A stretch of DNA of 64,000 nucleotides from Mangrovibrevibacter kandeliae (GTDB taxonomy: Bacteria > Pseudomonadota > Alphaproteobacteria > Rhizobiales > Rhizobiaceae), in the NCBI RefSeq assembly GCF_024519155.1, contig NZ_JANIFJ010000002.1:248001-312000 (forward strand). Direction: 5' to 3'. The notes beneath the pieces are model-generated. The model did no database searches and had not been told where the DNA came from. It saw nothing but the letters and a program-made list of their open reading frames with translations. Positions 1 through 13,396 of the stretch are shown piece by piece. Made by a program: the position numbers and the translations under genes. The stretch's first letter is position 1, and every line of letters starts with the position of its first letter.

Positions 1-3000
1 GCCGCGCTCGCCGTCCAGGAGGCGTCGGGCGACGTCGCCGGGCGCATCGATCTCAGCGTCAACACCGACCAGCTGCCGGTGGCGATGGCCAACCTCACCT
101 CGAACACCCTGACCGTCGCCGGCACCACGCTGACCGGGGCCGACATCAAGCTGCAGGCGGTCGATTATCTCGGCAAGCCGCTTCCGTCCGGCACCATCAC
201 CGCGCGCGGTATCGACGGCGGCGGTGCGGCCATCCGCGACCTGACGCTGAACCTGTCCTCGGAGGGCGACACGACCTCGATCGACGCCAAGGCTACGGCC
301 AACGGCGTGCCGGTGGATCTTGCCGGCCGCGTCCGCTTCACGCCCGAGGCGACCACCATCAATCTCGACCGGCTGAACGCCAACGCGCCGGACGCCCGGG
401 TGAGCCTGGCCAAGCCCGCGACGATCTCGATCGCCGACGGGGTGACGCGGGTCGACCAGCTGCGTCTGACTGTCGGCGATGGCTCGGTGCTCGTCGACGG
501 CACCGCTGGCCAGCGCTTCGACCTCACGGCCGTCCTCGACAAGGTGCCCGCCGCGCTCGGCAATCCGGCGGTGCAGGACCTCGACGCCTCCGGCACCGTT
601 TCCGGCAGGGCCAGCGTCAGCGGCACCGGCGTCGACCCGACCGCCGAAGTCACGCTGACCGTGCGCGACGTTTCGACCAGGCCGATGCGCGACGCCAAGC
701 TGCCGCCGCTCAACGCCGACTTCGCCGGCACCTATGCCGACCAGGTCCTGACCATCCGGCAGGCGATGATCGATCTCGGCACCGGCTCGGTGCAGGCGAC
801 GGGCACCGTCGGCGACCAGCTGAACCTGCAGCTGGCGCTGCGCACCGTGCCGGTCGCGCTCGCCAACAACTTCGTCGCCAACCTCGACGCCTCCGGCAGC
901 CTCTCCGGAACGGCAACCGCCACCGGCGCACTCGCCAACCCGTCCGCCACGTTCGACGTCTCCGGCGAGGGCATCACCGCCAAGCCCGTCGCGGACGCCG
1001 GCATCGCGCCGCTGTCGCTGCGCCTCGCCGGCAGCTACGCCGAGCGGACCGCCACGCTGCAGACCGCCGTCGTCAATGTCGGCGACGGCTCGCTGACGGC
1101 GACCGGAACGGTGGGCGATCAGCTCGACCTCCAGCTGCGCATGAGCCGCATCCCGGTCGGGCTGGTGAACGCCTACCTGCCCGACCTGCAGGCGACGGGC
1201 ACGCTCTCCGGCACGGCCAATGCGACCGGCTCGCTCGCACAGCCGAACGCCACGTTCAACCTCCAGGGCTCCGCGATCACAGCGCGCGCCGTCGCCCAGT
1301 CCGGCGTCGCGCCGCTCGACCTCACCGCCGCCGGGCGCTTTGCCGACGATACGCTGTCACTCGACCGCGCCCATGTCGCCGTCGGCCCCGGTTCGGTGGA
1401 CGCCTCCGGCACCGTCGGCCGGACGCTCGACGTCAAGCTCACGATGACCCAGCTGCCGGTCGGCCTGGTGAACGGCTACCTGCCGGATCTCGGCGCCTCC
1501 GGCACGCTCTCCGGCAGCGCCTCCGCCACCGGCACGCTGTCGCAGCCGAACGCCGTCTTCGATCTCCAGGGGCGCGGCATCACCACCCGTCCGATCGCCT
1601 CCTCCGGCATCGCCCCGCTCAGCCTCGACGCCGCGGGCCGCTATGCCGAAAGCACCGCCACGATCGAGCGAGCGCATCTGACCGTCGGCGACGGCTCGCT
1701 CGACGCGTCCGGCACCGTCGGTCAGCAACTCAACGTCAAGGTCGCGATGGAGCGGCTGCCCGTCGGCCTCGTCAACGGCTACCTGCCGGACCTCGGCGCC
1801 CGAGGCACCCTGTCCGGGAGCGCCTCTGCGAGCGGCACGCTGTCCCAGCCGAACGCCGTCTTCGACCTCAAGGGCGCCGGCATCACCACGCGCCAGGTCG
1901 CCGCCTCCGGCATCCAGCCCCTGACCCTCGACGCCGCCGGGCGCTACCAAGACGGCACGGGCACCATCGACCGCGCCCATGTCACCGTCGGCGCCGGCTC
2001 GCTCGATGCCTCCGGCACCGTCGGCCAGACGCTGAACGTCAAGCTCGCGCTGCGGCAGATCCCGGTCGGCCTCGCCAACGGCTTCGTGCCCAGCCTCAAC
2101 GCCTCCGGCACCCTGTCCGGAGACGCCACCGCGGCGGGCGCCCTGTCCAACCCGACCGCCGCGTTCGACATTTCGGGCAGCGGCATCCAGACGGCACAGA
2201 CTCGCGCTGCCGGTGCGCCCGCGATCAACCTCTCGGCCAGTGGCCGCTACGCCAACCAGACGGTGACGCTGCAGACCGCCCGCGCCGATATCGGCGGCGG
2301 CTCGATCACCGCGCGCGGCACGGCGGGGCAACAGCTCGACCTCACGGTGGACATCGCCAATGTCTCGGCGTCGCTCGCCGCGGCCGTCGCGCCGGACCTT
2401 GCGCCGACCGGCTCGATCAACGGCTCGGTGCGCGCGACCGGCTCGGCCTCGGCCCCCAGCGTCGCCTACGACCTGCGCGTCAACGGCCTGACGCTGGCCC
2501 CCACCCGCGACGCCGGCGTCGGCGCGCTCGACATTACCGCTAGCGGCGACTACGGCAACGACCGCGTCACGCTCGACGCCAACCTCTCCGGCGGCGGCGG
2601 CATCGCGCTGACCGCCAGCGGATCGGTCGGCCTTGCCGGCACGCCGCAGCTCGACATCGCCGTGAACGGCACCGCGCCGCTCGCGCTCGCCAACCGCACG
2701 CTCGCCGCCGGCGGCCGCTCCATCCAGGGCACCGTCGCGGTGAACGTGCGCGTCACCGGCACCACCGCCGCGCCGAACGCGGTCGGCAGCGTCACCGTCT
2801 CCGGCGGACGCTTCGTCGACACCGGCACCAACGTCGCGGTCAACAATATCGCCGCGACCATCGCGCTCAACGGCCGCTCGGCCACGATCCAGGGCTTCAG
2901 CGCCCAGCTCGCCGCCGGCGGCACGATCACGGTCTCCGGCACCGTCGGGCTCGACGACGGCTTTCCGGCGGACATCCGGGTGCAGGTGGCAAACGGGCGC

Positions 3001-3927
3001 TACAACGACGGCGAGCTGATCGCCGCGCAGCTGAACGCCGACATCCGCTTCGCCGGACCGCTCACCGGCACGCCCACCCTCGGCGGCACGGTCGATTTCA
3101 ACGAGATCAACGTCCTCGTGCCGGAACGGCTTCCGACCTCGCTCGCCCGCATCGACGTGAAGCATCGCAACGCGCCGCGCGCGGTGATCGAGCAGGATCG
3201 CAAGATCCGGCCGAAGAGTTCCGGAGGCGGTGCCGGCGGCGGCATCGATCTCGACCTGACGCTGAACGCGCCCAACCGCGTCTTCGTGCGCGGCCGCGGC
3301 CTCGACATCGAGCTCGGCGGCTCGATCCATGTCGGCGGCAGCGCGTCCTCGCCGTCCATCACCGGCGGCTTCGAGCTGCAGCGCGGCCGCTTCCGCATCC
3401 TGGCGCGGCGGCTCGACTTCCAGCGCGGCACGCTCAGCTTCACCGGCGGCCTCGTGCCGACGCTCGATCTTCTGGCGACCGCGGACGCCGAGGACGTGAC
3501 GGTGAACATCGCCGTCACAGGGCCGGCCACCGACCCGGCCTTCAACTTCTCCTCGACCCCTGCCCTGCCGCAGGACGAGGTGCTGGCGCGGCTGATCTTC
3601 GGCCAGGGCACGGCCGACCTGTCGCCGCTGCAGATCGCCCAGCTCGCCGAGGCAGCGGCGACGCTCGCGGGTGTCGGCGGTGGCAGCGGGCTCCTCGACA
3701 ACCTGCGGGCCCAGCTCGGCGTCGATGACCTCGACATCAAGACGACGCAGGACGGCCAGGCCTCGGTCGGCGTCGGCAAGTACCTCAACGACAACACCTA
3801 TCTCGGCGTCGATTCGACCGGACGGGTGTCGCTCGACCTGAAGCTCGGCGGCGGGGTGAAGGCGCGGGCGGCGGTGAGCGCCACGGGCGGCGGCGAGGTC
3901 GGCGTGTTCTACGAGCACGAATACTGA
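1..3927 (+). CDS. tamB: TamB-like translocation/assembly protein (DUF490), 5' truncated
   Basis: The reading frame is open from base 1, so the true start lies upstream; 1308 residues are visible. TamB is an inner-membrane-anchored periplasmic protein that works with the Omp85 protein TamA in outer-membrane assembly or lipid transport. The C-terminal 350 or so residues carry the TamB domain, including the hallmark LPQDEVLARLIFGQ near residue 1190 and a final beta-rich segment ending in Tyr. The central part is an array of 101-residue beta repeats: the xASGTxSG motif recurs at bases 583, 886, 1189, 1492, 1795, 2098 and 2401, exactly 303 bp apart. Such repeats fit the long beta-taco groove known for TamB/AsmA-like proteins. 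The N-terminal membrane anchor is outside the window. Family assignment is firm; the precise role is inferred from the family. Confidence 0.92.
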   Translation, partial: AALAVQEASGDVAGRIDLSVNTDQLPVAMANLTSNTLTVAGTTLTGADIKLQAVDYLGKPLPSGTITARGIDGGGAAIRDLTLNLSSEGDTTSIDAKATANGVPVDLAGRVRFTPEATTINLDRLNANAPDARVSLAKPATISIADGVTRVDQLRLTVGDGSVLVDGTAGQRFDLTAVLDKVPAALGNPAVQDLDASGTVSGRASVSGTGVDPTAEVTLTVRDVSTRPMRDAKLPPLNADFAGTYADQVLTIRQAMIDLGTGSVQATGTVGDQLNLQLALRTVPVALANNFVANLDASGSLSGTATATGALANPSATFDVSGEGITAKPVADAGIAPLSLRLAGSYAERTATLQTAVVNVGDGSLTATGTVGDQLDLQLRMSRIPVGLVNAYLPDLQATGTLSGTANATGSLAQPNATFNLQGSAITARAVAQSGVAPLDLTAAGRFADDTLSLDRAHVAVGPGSVDASGTVGRTLDVKLTMTQLPVGLVNGYLPDLGASGTLSGSASATGTLSQPNAVFDLQGRGITTRPIASSGIAPLSLDAAGRYAESTATIERAHLTVGDGSLDASGTVGQQLNVKVAMERLPVGLVNGYLPDLGARGTLSGSASASGTLSQPNAVFDLKGAGITTRQVAASGIQPLTLDAAGRYQDGTGTIDRAHVTVGAGSLDASGTVGQTLNVKLALRQIPVGLANGFVPSLNASGTLSGDATAAGALSNPTAAFDISGSGIQTAQTRAAGAPAINLSASGRYANQTVTLQTARADIGGGSITARGTAGQQLDLTVDIANVSASLAAAVAPDLAPTGSINGSVRATGSASAPSVAYDLRVNGLTLAPTRDAGVGALDITASGDYGNDRVTLDANLSGGGGIALTASGSVGLAGTPQLDIAVNGTAPLALANRTLAAGGRSIQGTVAVNVRVTGTTAAPNAVGSVTVSGGRFVDTGTNVAVNNIAATIALNGRSATIQGFSAQLAAGGTITVSGTVGLDDGFPADIRVQVANGRYNDGELIAAQLNADIRFAGPLTGTPTLGGTVDFNEINVLVPERLPTSLARIDVKHRNAPRAVIEQDRKIRPKSSGGGAGGGIDLDLTLNAPNRVFVRGRGLDIELGGSIHVGGSASSPSITGGFELQRGRFRILARRLDFQRGTLSFTGGLVPTLDLLATADAEDVTVNIAVTGPATDPAFNFSSTPALPQDEVLARLIFGQGTADLSPLQIAQLAEAAATLAGVGGGSGLLDNLRAQLGVDDLDIKTTQDGQASVGVGKYLNDNTYLGVDSTGRVSLDLKLGGGVKARAAVSATGGGEVGVFYEHEY
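583..2400 (+). repeat. six tandem 303-bp (101-codon) repeats inside tamB
   Basis: The codons for (D/Q/G/N)A(S/T/R)GxxSG recur at exact 303-bp steps from 583 to 2098, and a weaker seventh copy starts at 2401. The units share the order xASGTLSG, then SQPNAxFDL, then GIAPL-LDAAGRY, then VGxGSLDASGTVGQ, then LPVGLVNGYLPDL. The copies starting at 1492 and 1795 look nearly identical at DNA level over long stretches, which suggests recent duplication or gene conversion. Confidence 0.85.
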
Positions 3928-3958
3928 GCCGGCTTTCACGGATGGCGCTCCGTCGCGG

Positions 3959-3987
3959 GGAAACCCGGCTTCACCGCCAGCGTTTTC
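3959..3987 (+). promoter_or_regulatory. possible EcfG-type (general stress) promoter, variant -35
   Basis: GGAAAC (3959-3964), 16 bases, then CGTTTTC (3981-3987). The -10 heptamer and spacing are identical to the better site upstream of the topoisomerase gene (GGAACC, 16 bases, CGTTTTC at 30221-30249). The consensus of alphaproteobacterial EcfG sigma factors is GGAAC-N16/17-CGTT. Here the fifth base is A rather than C, so the call is tentative. It sits 56 bases upstream of the small gene at 4043. Confidence 0.4.
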
Positions 3988-4042
3988 CTCGACGAGAGAT
4001 CGCGGCCGCATGCGATCGCAAAAACGCCCGAGGAGAAACGCC

Positions 4043-4276
4043 ATGAGCACCGAACCGCTCGTCCATGCGAAATTCGACCACCCCAAGCACGGCGAGTTCG
4101 AGCGCCCGGACGCGGTGCTCGACGACCCCGGCCTCAGCGAGGCGGAAAAGCAGGAGGTGCTGGAGGCCTGGATCGAGCGGGTGCGGCACGAGGCGCGTCC
4201 CGACGCGCCGGAGCCGCACCCTCTGCGATCCTCGCTCGACGCCGCCATCGAACGGCTGGCCAGCGCCCGCACCTGA
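4043..4276 (+). CDS. small acidic protein of unknown function, 77 aa
   Basis: ATG at 4043 is preceded by AGGAG at 4031-4035 with ideal spacing, which decides the start over an upstream in-frame ATG at 4010. The product is hydrophilic, has no signal peptide or membrane segment, and contains a central helix-like EAEKQEVLEAWIERVRHEA stretch. I do not recognise a named family. It lies alone between tamB and pgi, with a possible stress-sigma promoter at 3959-3987, so a small stress-induced protein is an inference only. Codon use matches its neighbours, which supports a real gene. Confidence 0.7.
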   Translation: MSTEPLVHAKFDHPKHGEFERPDAVLDDPGLSEAEKQEVLEAWIERVRHEARPDAPEPHPLRSSLDAAIERLASART

Positions 4277-4424
4277 GGCGGCGACAAGGGCGGCATAAGG
4301 TCAGGCGAGAGGGCTCGACCGCAGGCATGGGGCTCTATATGCGCCCGCAGTGACCTATGCTGGTCTCCGAGCCGCGCATCGCAAGCGATTCGCGCGGCGC
4401 AACCCAAGCTGCGGACGACGCCCC

Positions 4425-6074
4425 GTGCCCGACCAGACCCACACCGGCCTTTCTTCCCAGATCCAGGCGATTGGCGAACGCGCCAAGGCGAGCGCCGCAA
4501 AGGGTGTGCGCGCCCTGTTCCAAGAGGACCCGGGGCGCTTCGGGCGCTTCTCCTTCCGCCTCGACGACCTCCTCCTCGACATCTCCAAATGCGCGATGGC
4601 ACCTGACGACCTCGACGCGCTCCTCGAGCTCGCCCATGCGGCCGAGCTCGAGCAGAAGCGGGATGCGATGTTCGCCGGCGCCAAGATCAACGAGACGGAG
4701 GGCCGCAGCGTCCTGCACGTGGCGCTCCGGGCGACGGCCGAAGACGGCTTCACCGTCGACGGCGAGCCGACGGCGCCGATGGTTGAGGGCGTCCTCGCCG
4801 CGATGGCCACGTTCTCCGACGGCATCCGCTCCGGCGCGATCGCCGGCTCGTCGGGCAAGACGATCACCGACATCGTCAATATCGGCATCGGCGGCTCCGA
4901 TCTCGGGCCGGTGATGGCGACGCTGGCGCTGGCGCCCTATCACGACGGGCCGCGCGCCCACTACGTGTCGAACATCGACGGCGCCCACATGGCCGACACG
5001 CTGAAGCTGCTCGATCCCGAGACGACGCTGTTCATCGTGGCGTCGAAGACCTTCACCACCATCGAGACCATGACCAATGCCGAGACGGCGCGCCGCTTCG
5101 TCGCCGACGCGCTCGGCGAGGCAGCCGTCGGCGCGCATTTCGCGGCCGTCTCGACGGCACTCGACAAGGTCGCCGCCTTCGGCATCGGCGAAGAGCGCGT
5201 CTTCGGCTTCTGGGACTGGGTCGGCGGCCGCTACTCGATCTGGTCCGCGATCGGCCTGCCGCTGATGATCGCCATCGGCCCGGAGAACTTCCGTAAGTTC
5301 CTCGCCGGCGCCCGCGCGCTCGACCGGCACTTCAAGACCGCGCCGCTGGCCGAGAACCTCCCCGTGCTGCTCGGTCTCGCCGGCTGGTGGCACCGCGTCG
5401 CGCAGGGCTATCCTGCGCGCGCGGTCATCCCCTACGACCAGCGCCTCGCCCGGTTGCCCGCCTACCTCCAGCAGCTCGACATGGAGTCGAACGGCAAGCA
5501 TGTCGGCCTCGACGGGCGTCGCACGCCGACGGTCACCGGTCCGCTGGTCTGGGGCGAGCCCGGCACCAACGGCCAGCACGCCTTTTTCCAGCTTCTGCAC
5601 CAGGGCACCGACATCATCCCGATCGAGTTCATCGTGGCTGCGAACGGCCACGAGCCGGAGCTGAAGCACCACCACGACCTGCTGCTCGCCAACTGCTTGG
5701 CGCAGAGCGAGGCGCTGATGCGCGGCCGCACCATCGAGGAGGCGCGCCAGCAGCTCCTCGACAAGGGCCTGTCGCAGGCCGAGGCCGAGCGGATTGCTCC
5801 CCATCGCGAGTTCTCCGGCGACCGCCCGTCGATCACCATCCTCTACGACAGGCTCGATCCCTTCGCCTTCGGCCGGCTGGTCGCGCTTTACGAGCACCGC
5901 GTCTTCGTCGAGGCGCAGCTCTTCGGCATCAACGCCTTCGATCAGTGGGGCGTCGAGCTTGGCAAGGAGCTTGCAACGCAGCTCCTGCCGGTCGTCACCG
6001 GCCAGACACCGTCCGACGGCAGGGACGGGTCCACCCGCGGACTCGTCGCGGCCATCCAGGAGATGAGAGCATGA
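4425..6074 (+). CDS. pgi: glucose-6-phosphate isomerase
   Basis: Interconverts glucose 6-phosphate and fructose 6-phosphate in the cytoplasm, linking gluconeogenesis or glycolysis to the glycogen genes that follow. Both family signatures are visible: [18 protein letters not shown] near residue 264, and the C-terminal [13 protein letters not shown] containing the essential Gln and Lys. GSDLG of the sugar-phosphate isomerase domain is also present. I chose the GTG at 4425 (549 aa) because the distance to the conserved DPGRFGR motif then fits relatives. A longer in-frame GTG at 4350 is possible but adds a basic, unconserved leader. The stop overlaps the glgP start by four bases (ATGA at 6071-6074), so the two are almost certainly co-translated. 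Confidence 0.96.
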   Translation: MPDQTHTGLSSQIQAIGERAKASAAKGVRALFQEDPGRFGRFSFRLDDLLLDISKCAMAPDDLDALLELAHAAELEQKRDAMFAGAKINETEGRSVLHVALRATAEDGFTVDGEPTAPMVEGVLAAMATFSDGIRSGAIAGSSGKTITDIVNIGIGGSDLGPVMATLALAPYHDGPRAHYVSNIDGAHMADTLKLLDPETTLFIVASKTFTTIETMTNAETARRFVADALGEAAVGAHFAAVSTALDKVAAFGIGEERVFGFWDWVGGRYSIWSAIGLPLMIAIGPENFRKFLAGARALDRHFKTAPLAENLPVLLGLAGWWHRVAQGYPARAVIPYDQRLARLPAYLQQLDMESNGKHVGLDGRRTPTVTGPLVWGEPGTNGQHAFFQLLHQGTDIIPIEFIVAANGHEPELKHHHDLLLANCLAQSEALMRGRTIEEARQQLLDKGLSQAEAERIAPHREFSGDRPSITILYDRLDPFAFGRLVALYEHRVFVEAQLFGINAFDQWGVELGKELATQLLPVVTGQTPSDGRDGSTRGLVAAIQEMRA

Positions 6075-8587
6075 CTTCAGCTTTGGTCGAACCGACCACA
6101 CCCGACGCCGAAGACGCCGCCGATCCGCTCACCGGCAACGGCACCGCGCCTCCCGCGCCGCGCGGCAACGACGCCGACACGCTGGCCCGCGAGATCGTCG
6201 AGAAGCTGACCTACTCGGTGGGCAAGAACCCTTCGGCCGCGCGCCGCCACGACTGGCTGACGGCGACGACGCTGGCCGTGCGCGATCGCATCATCGATCA
6301 CTGGTTCGCGACCACGCAGGAGAGCTACGACCGCGAAGCCAAGCGCGTCTGTTACCTGTCGCTGGAGTTCCTCATCGGCCGTCTGCTGCGGGACGCGATC
6401 AGCAACCTGCAGCTCACCGATGCCGTGACCGAGGCGCTGGAGCGTTACGGCGTCGAGCTCGACATGATCGAGCTGCTCGAGCCGGACGCCGCGCTCGGCA
6501 ATGGAGGCCTCGGCCGCCTGGCCGCCTGCTTCATGGAGTCGATGGCCTCGACGGGCGTGCCGGGCATCGGCTACGGCATCCGCTACGTGCACGGCCTGTT
6601 CCGTCAGGAGATCGCCGACGGGGCGCAGGTCGAGGTTCCCGAAACCTGGCTCGCCCACGGCAATCCCTGGGAGTTCGAGCGGCGCGAGAACGCCTACGAG
6701 ATCAACTTCGGCGGCAAGATCGTCGCGGTCGACGAGCCCGGCCGGCCGCCGCGCCAGGTCTGGCGCCCGGGCGAGCGGATGCTCGCCGTCGCCTACGACA
6801 CGCCGATCGTCGGCTGGCGCGGCACGCACGTGAACACGCTGCGGCTGTGGAGCGCCCAGGCGCTCGATCCGATCCTGCTCGACGCCTTCAATTCCGGTGA
6901 TCACATCGGAGCGCTGCGCGAGGCCAACCAGGCCGAGGCGATCACCCGCGTGCTCTATCCGGCGGACTCGCATCAGGCGGGACAGGAGCTGCGGCTGCGC
7001 CAGGAGTTCTTCTTCTCCTCCGCCTCGCTGCAGGACATCCTGCGTCGCCACAAGCAGCAGTACGACACCTTCGACAATCTGGCCGACAAGGTGTCGGTGC
7101 AGCTCAACGACACCCATCCGGCGGTCTCGGTCGCCGAGCTGATGCGGCTGCTCGTCGACATCGAGGGGATGGAGTGGGGCAAGGCCTGGGAGACCACTCG
7201 CGCCGTCTTCTCCTACACCAACCACACGCTGCTGCCCGAGGCGCTCGAGACCTGGCCCGTGCATCTGTTCGAGCGGCTGCTGCCGCGGCAGATGCAGATC
7301 ATCTACACGATCAACGCACAGGTGATCGGCGAGGCGCAGGCCGCCGGCATGGACGGCGGCAAGGTCTCCGCCGTGTCGCTGATCGACGAAGGCAACGGGC
7401 GGCGCGTACGCATGGGCCAGCTGGCCTTCGCCGGCTCGCACACCGTCAACGGCGTCTCGGCGCTGCACACCGAGCTGATGAAGCGGACCGTGTTCCGCAA
7501 CCTTCACGAGCTCTACCCGGACCGGATCCAGAACAAGACCAACGGCGTGACGCCGCGCCGCTGGCTGCTGCAGTGCAACCCCGATCTCAAGTCGCTGATC
7601 GAGGCCACGATCGGCCCGGCCTTCGAGGACGACATCGAGAAGCTGCGCGATCTCGATGCCCGCGCGGACGACGCGGCCTTCCGCGACAAGTTCGCCGCCG
7701 CCAAGCGAGCCAACAAGGCGCGGCTTGCCCGCACGATTAAGGAGCGGCTCGCGATCAGCCTCGACACCGAGGCGATCTTCGACATCCAGGTGAAGCGCAT
7801 CCACGAGTACAAGCGCCAGTTCCTGAACATCATCGAGGCGGTGGCGCTCTACGAGCAGATCCGATCGCATCCCGAACTGAGCTGGACGCCGCGCGTCAAG
7901 ATCTTCGCCGGCAAGGCCGCGCCGAGCTACGTCCAGGCCAAGCAGATCATCCGGCTGATCAACGACGTCGCGCGGGTCGTCAACAACGACCCGGCGGTGC
8001 GCAACCTCCTGAAGATCGTGTTCATCCCGAACTACAACGTGAGCCTCGCCGAGATCATCATGCCGGCGGCCGACGTGTCGGAGCAGATCTCGACCGCGGG
8101 GCTGGAGGCCTCCGGCACCGGCAACATGAAGTTCGCCCTCAATGGCGCGCTGACCATCGGCACGCTCGACGGCGCCAACGTCGAGATGCTGGAGCATGTC
8201 GGCGAGGACAACATCTTCATCTTCGGCCTGACCGCGGACGAGGTGCGCCAGCGCCGCAACGAAGGCCACAACGGGCGCGCGATCATCGAAGGCCTGCCGA
8301 TCCTGCGCGAGGCGCTCGACGCCATCGCGACGGGAGTCTTTTCGCCGGACGAGCCTGGCCGCTACGCCGGCCTCGTCGGCAACCTCTACGACAACGACTG
8401 GTGGATGATCGCCGCCGACTTCGAAGCCTACTGGGAAAAGCAGCGTGAGCTCGACCTTCTGTGGGACGACAAGGCGTCCTGGAACCGGAAGGCGGTCCTC
8501 AACACTGCCCGGATGGGCTGGTTCTCCTCGGACCGTTCGATCCGGGAGTACGCGAAGGACATCTGGCACGCCGGCCCCGGCGCCTGA
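6071..8587 (+). CDS. glgP: glycogen/maltodextrin phosphorylase
   Basis: Releases glucose 1-phosphate from the non-reducing ends of alpha-1,4-glucan (GT35 family, pyridoxal phosphate dependent). The 838-residue length is normal. The PLP signature [20 protein letters not shown] is intact, with the cofactor lysine at residue 687. Upstream, [19 protein letters not shown] and [10 protein letters not shown], typical substrate- and phosphate-site motifs, are present. The first 45 or so residues are a low-complexity Pro/Asp-rich leader. The ATG overlaps the pgi stop. In many Rhizobiales glgB follows directly; here a 184-base gap and then glgC follow. Confidence 0.97.
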   Translation: MTSALVEPTTPDAEDAADPLTGNGTAPPAPRGNDADTLAREIVEKLTYSVGKNPSAARRHDWLTATTLAVRDRIIDHWFATTQESYDREAKRVCYLSLEFLIGRLLRDAISNLQLTDAVTEALERYGVELDMIELLEPDAALGNGGLGRLAACFMESMASTGVPGIGYGIRYVHGLFRQEIADGAQVEVPETWLAHGNPWEFERRENAYEINFGGKIVAVDEPGRPPRQVWRPGERMLAVAYDTPIVGWRGTHVNTLRLWSAQALDPILLDAFNSGDHIGALREANQAEAITRVLYPADSHQAGQELRLRQEFFFSSASLQDILRRHKQQYDTFDNLADKVSVQLNDTHPAVSVAELMRLLVDIEGMEWGKAWETTRAVFSYTNHTLLPEALETWPVHLFERLLPRQMQIIYTINAQVIGEAQAAGMDGGKVSAVSLIDEGNGRRVRMGQLAFAGSHTVNGVSALHTELMKRTVFRNLHELYPDRIQNKTNGVTPRRWLLQCNPDLKSLIEATIGPAFEDDIEKLRDLDARADDAAFRDKFAAAKRANKARLARTIKERLAISLDTEAIFDIQVKRIHEYKRQFLNIIEAVALYEQIRSHPELSWTPRVKIFAGKAAPSYVQAKQIIRLINDVARVVNNDPAVRNLLKIVFIPNYNVSLAEIIMPAADVSEQISTAGLEASGTGNMKFALNGALTIGTLDGANVEMLEHVGEDNIFIFGLTADEVRQRRNEGHNGRAIIEGLPILREALDAIATGVFSPDEPGRYAGLVGNLYDNDWWMIAADFEAYWEKQRELDLLWDDKASWNRKAVLNTARMGWFSSDRSIREYAKDIWHAGPGA

Positions 8588-8611
8588 CCGCGACACGAAC
8601 GCCTTGATGCC

Positions 8612-8639
8612 CCGGGCCGGCAAAAAAATGCCGGCCCGG
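8612..8639. repeat. 11-bp inverted repeat with A6 loop between glgP and glgC
   Basis: CCGGGCCGGCA (8612-8622), six A, TGCCGGCCCGG (8629-8639): a perfect 11-bp stem. No T tract follows on the plus strand, so it is not a textbook intrinsic terminator. It lies 25 bases after the glgP stop and could cap or stabilise the pgi-glgP 3' end or partly separate it from glgCA. Confidence 0.55.
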
Positions 8640-8771
8640 CCGGGCCTCACCCTTGTGGAAGCTTTCCGGCTCAGCACTATGTGATCCGCCGGTCCGGGCT
8701 GGAGTTGCGCAGGGGCGCGGCGACCGGTTCGGCAACGGCAGAACCAACTGCCGGCAGCGGGAGGATCCGGG

Positions 8772-10036
8772 ATGGCTGATCGTGGGCGAGTGGCGCCGAT
8801 AGCGCGCGACACAATGGCTTACGTGCTCGCCGGCGGTCGCGGCAGCCGCCTGATGGAGCTGACCGACAACCGCGCCAAGCCGGCCGTCTATTTCGGCGGC
8901 AAGACGCGCATCATCGACTTCGCGCTCTCCAACGCGCTGAATTCGGGCATCCGGCGCATCGGCGTCGCGACGCAGTACAAGGCGCACAGCCTGATCCGCC
9001 ACCTGCAGCGCGGCTGGAACTTCCTGCGGCCGGAGCGCAACGAGAGCTTCGACGTCCTGCCGGCGAGCCAGCGCGTCTCCGAAGACCAATGGTATTCCGG
9101 CACGGCCGACGCAGTCTACCAGAACATCGACATCATCGAGGACTACGCACCCCGCTACATCGTCATCCTGGCCGGTGATCACATCTACAAGATGGATTAC
9201 GAGATCATGCTCCAGCAGCATGTCGACACCGGCGCGGACGTCACCGTGGGCTGCCTCGAAGTCCCGCGCATGGAGGCGGTCGGCTTTGGCGTGATGCACG
9301 TCGACACCGCCGGGCGCATCACCGACTTCGTCGAGAAGCCCGCCGACCCGCCGTCGATCCCGGGCCGCCCGGACACGGCTCTCGCCTCGATGGGCATCTA
9401 CGTCTTCGACACCAACTTCCTGATGGACCAGCTGCGACGGGACGCGGCGGATCCCACGTCGCAGCGCGACTTCGGCAAGGACATCATCCCGCATATCGTC
9501 AAGCACGGCACGGCCTACGCGCACTCATTCAACCGCTCGGTGGTGCGTTCGGCCAACGAGGCGGAGGCCTACTGGCGCGACGTCGGCACGGTGGAAGCCT
9601 ACTGGCAGGCCAACATCGACCTGACCGACGTCGTCCCGCCGCTCGACATCTACGACCGCGACTGGCCGATCTGGACGTATGCGGAAATCACCCCGCCGGC
9701 GAAGTTCGTGCACGACGAGGAGGGCCGACGCGGGACCGCCGTTTCGTCCCTGATCGCCGGCGACTGCATCGTCTCCGGTGGCACGCTCAAGCGCTCGCTG
9801 GTGTGCACGGGCGTGCGGGTGCGCTCCTACTCCTCGCTCGACCACGCCGTGGTGCTGCCTTACTCCAACATCGGCCGGCACGCGCGCGTCACCCGCGCGA
9901 TCATCGACCGCGGCGTGCAGATCCCCGACGGGCTCGTCATCGGCGAGGATCCGGAGCTCGACGCCAAGCGCTTCCGGCGCACCTCGAACGGCATCTGCCT
10001 CGTCACCAAGTCGATGATCGACAGGCTCAACTACCG

Positions 10037-10040
<4 letters not shown>
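8772..10040 (+). CDS. glgC: glucose-1-phosphate adenylyltransferase
   Basis: Makes ADP-glucose from glucose 1-phosphate and ATP, the committed and allosterically controlled step of bacterial glycogen synthesis. The N-terminal nucleotidyltransferase domain shows [20 protein letters not shown] with the GGRG loop, then [14 protein letters not shown] and the catalytic-region GDHIYKMDY. The C-terminal third is a left-handed beta-helix with [15 protein letters not shown]-type hexapeptides. The 422-residue length is standard. A GGGAGG ribosome site lies nine bases before the ATG. The stop overlaps the glgA start (ATGA, 10037-10040). Confidence 0.97.
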
Positions 10041-13110
<3,070 letters not shown>

Positions 13111-13396
13111 AGGAGCGAGTCGCGTTCCTCATGCGGCGTTCCTTGCCGCGACGAGGCTCATCGACGTCGTCCCTGCCATCGGCACCCGAGTCCCCGCTCC
13201 TCGCCGACCCGTCCTCTCGCGCGCCTGCTGGGCGGGACGGGGGTGCATCACCGCCTGCCTGTCTCCGGCGAGCGGGCGCCCGGCGCCGGCGCCGGCGGCG
13301 GATGGCGCCGCTCAATGTCCGAGCTGGAGCGGCTCCGGCGAACGCTGGATCGTGTGCAAGTTGGCCGACCGGGCACGAGGCGGTAGATAGGCGGCC

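Noticed and set aside
583-2400. Regularly spaced repeats considered as a CRISPR-like array
   Set aside because: Spacing is 303 bp and in frame, and the repeats encode protein repeats of TamB; no short identical direct repeats with unique spacers.
4350-4424. Upstream extension of pgi from GTG 4350
   Set aside because: Adds a 25-residue basic leader not expected in the family; the GTG at 4425 puts the first conserved motif at the usual distance.
1357-4602. Very long open frame on the minus strand opposite tamB (over 1000 codons)
   Set aside because: Low-complexity Arg/Gly/Ala composition caused by GC-rich third positions of tamB; no domain, no ribosome site. Similar antisense frames lie opposite glgP (6077-8812), glgX (13103-15520) and ileS (39100-42414).
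13111-13396. Gap between pgm and glgX searched for a small gene or terminator
   Set aside because: Only GC-rich simple runs and weak hairpins; no frame with a start and ribosome site, no T tract.
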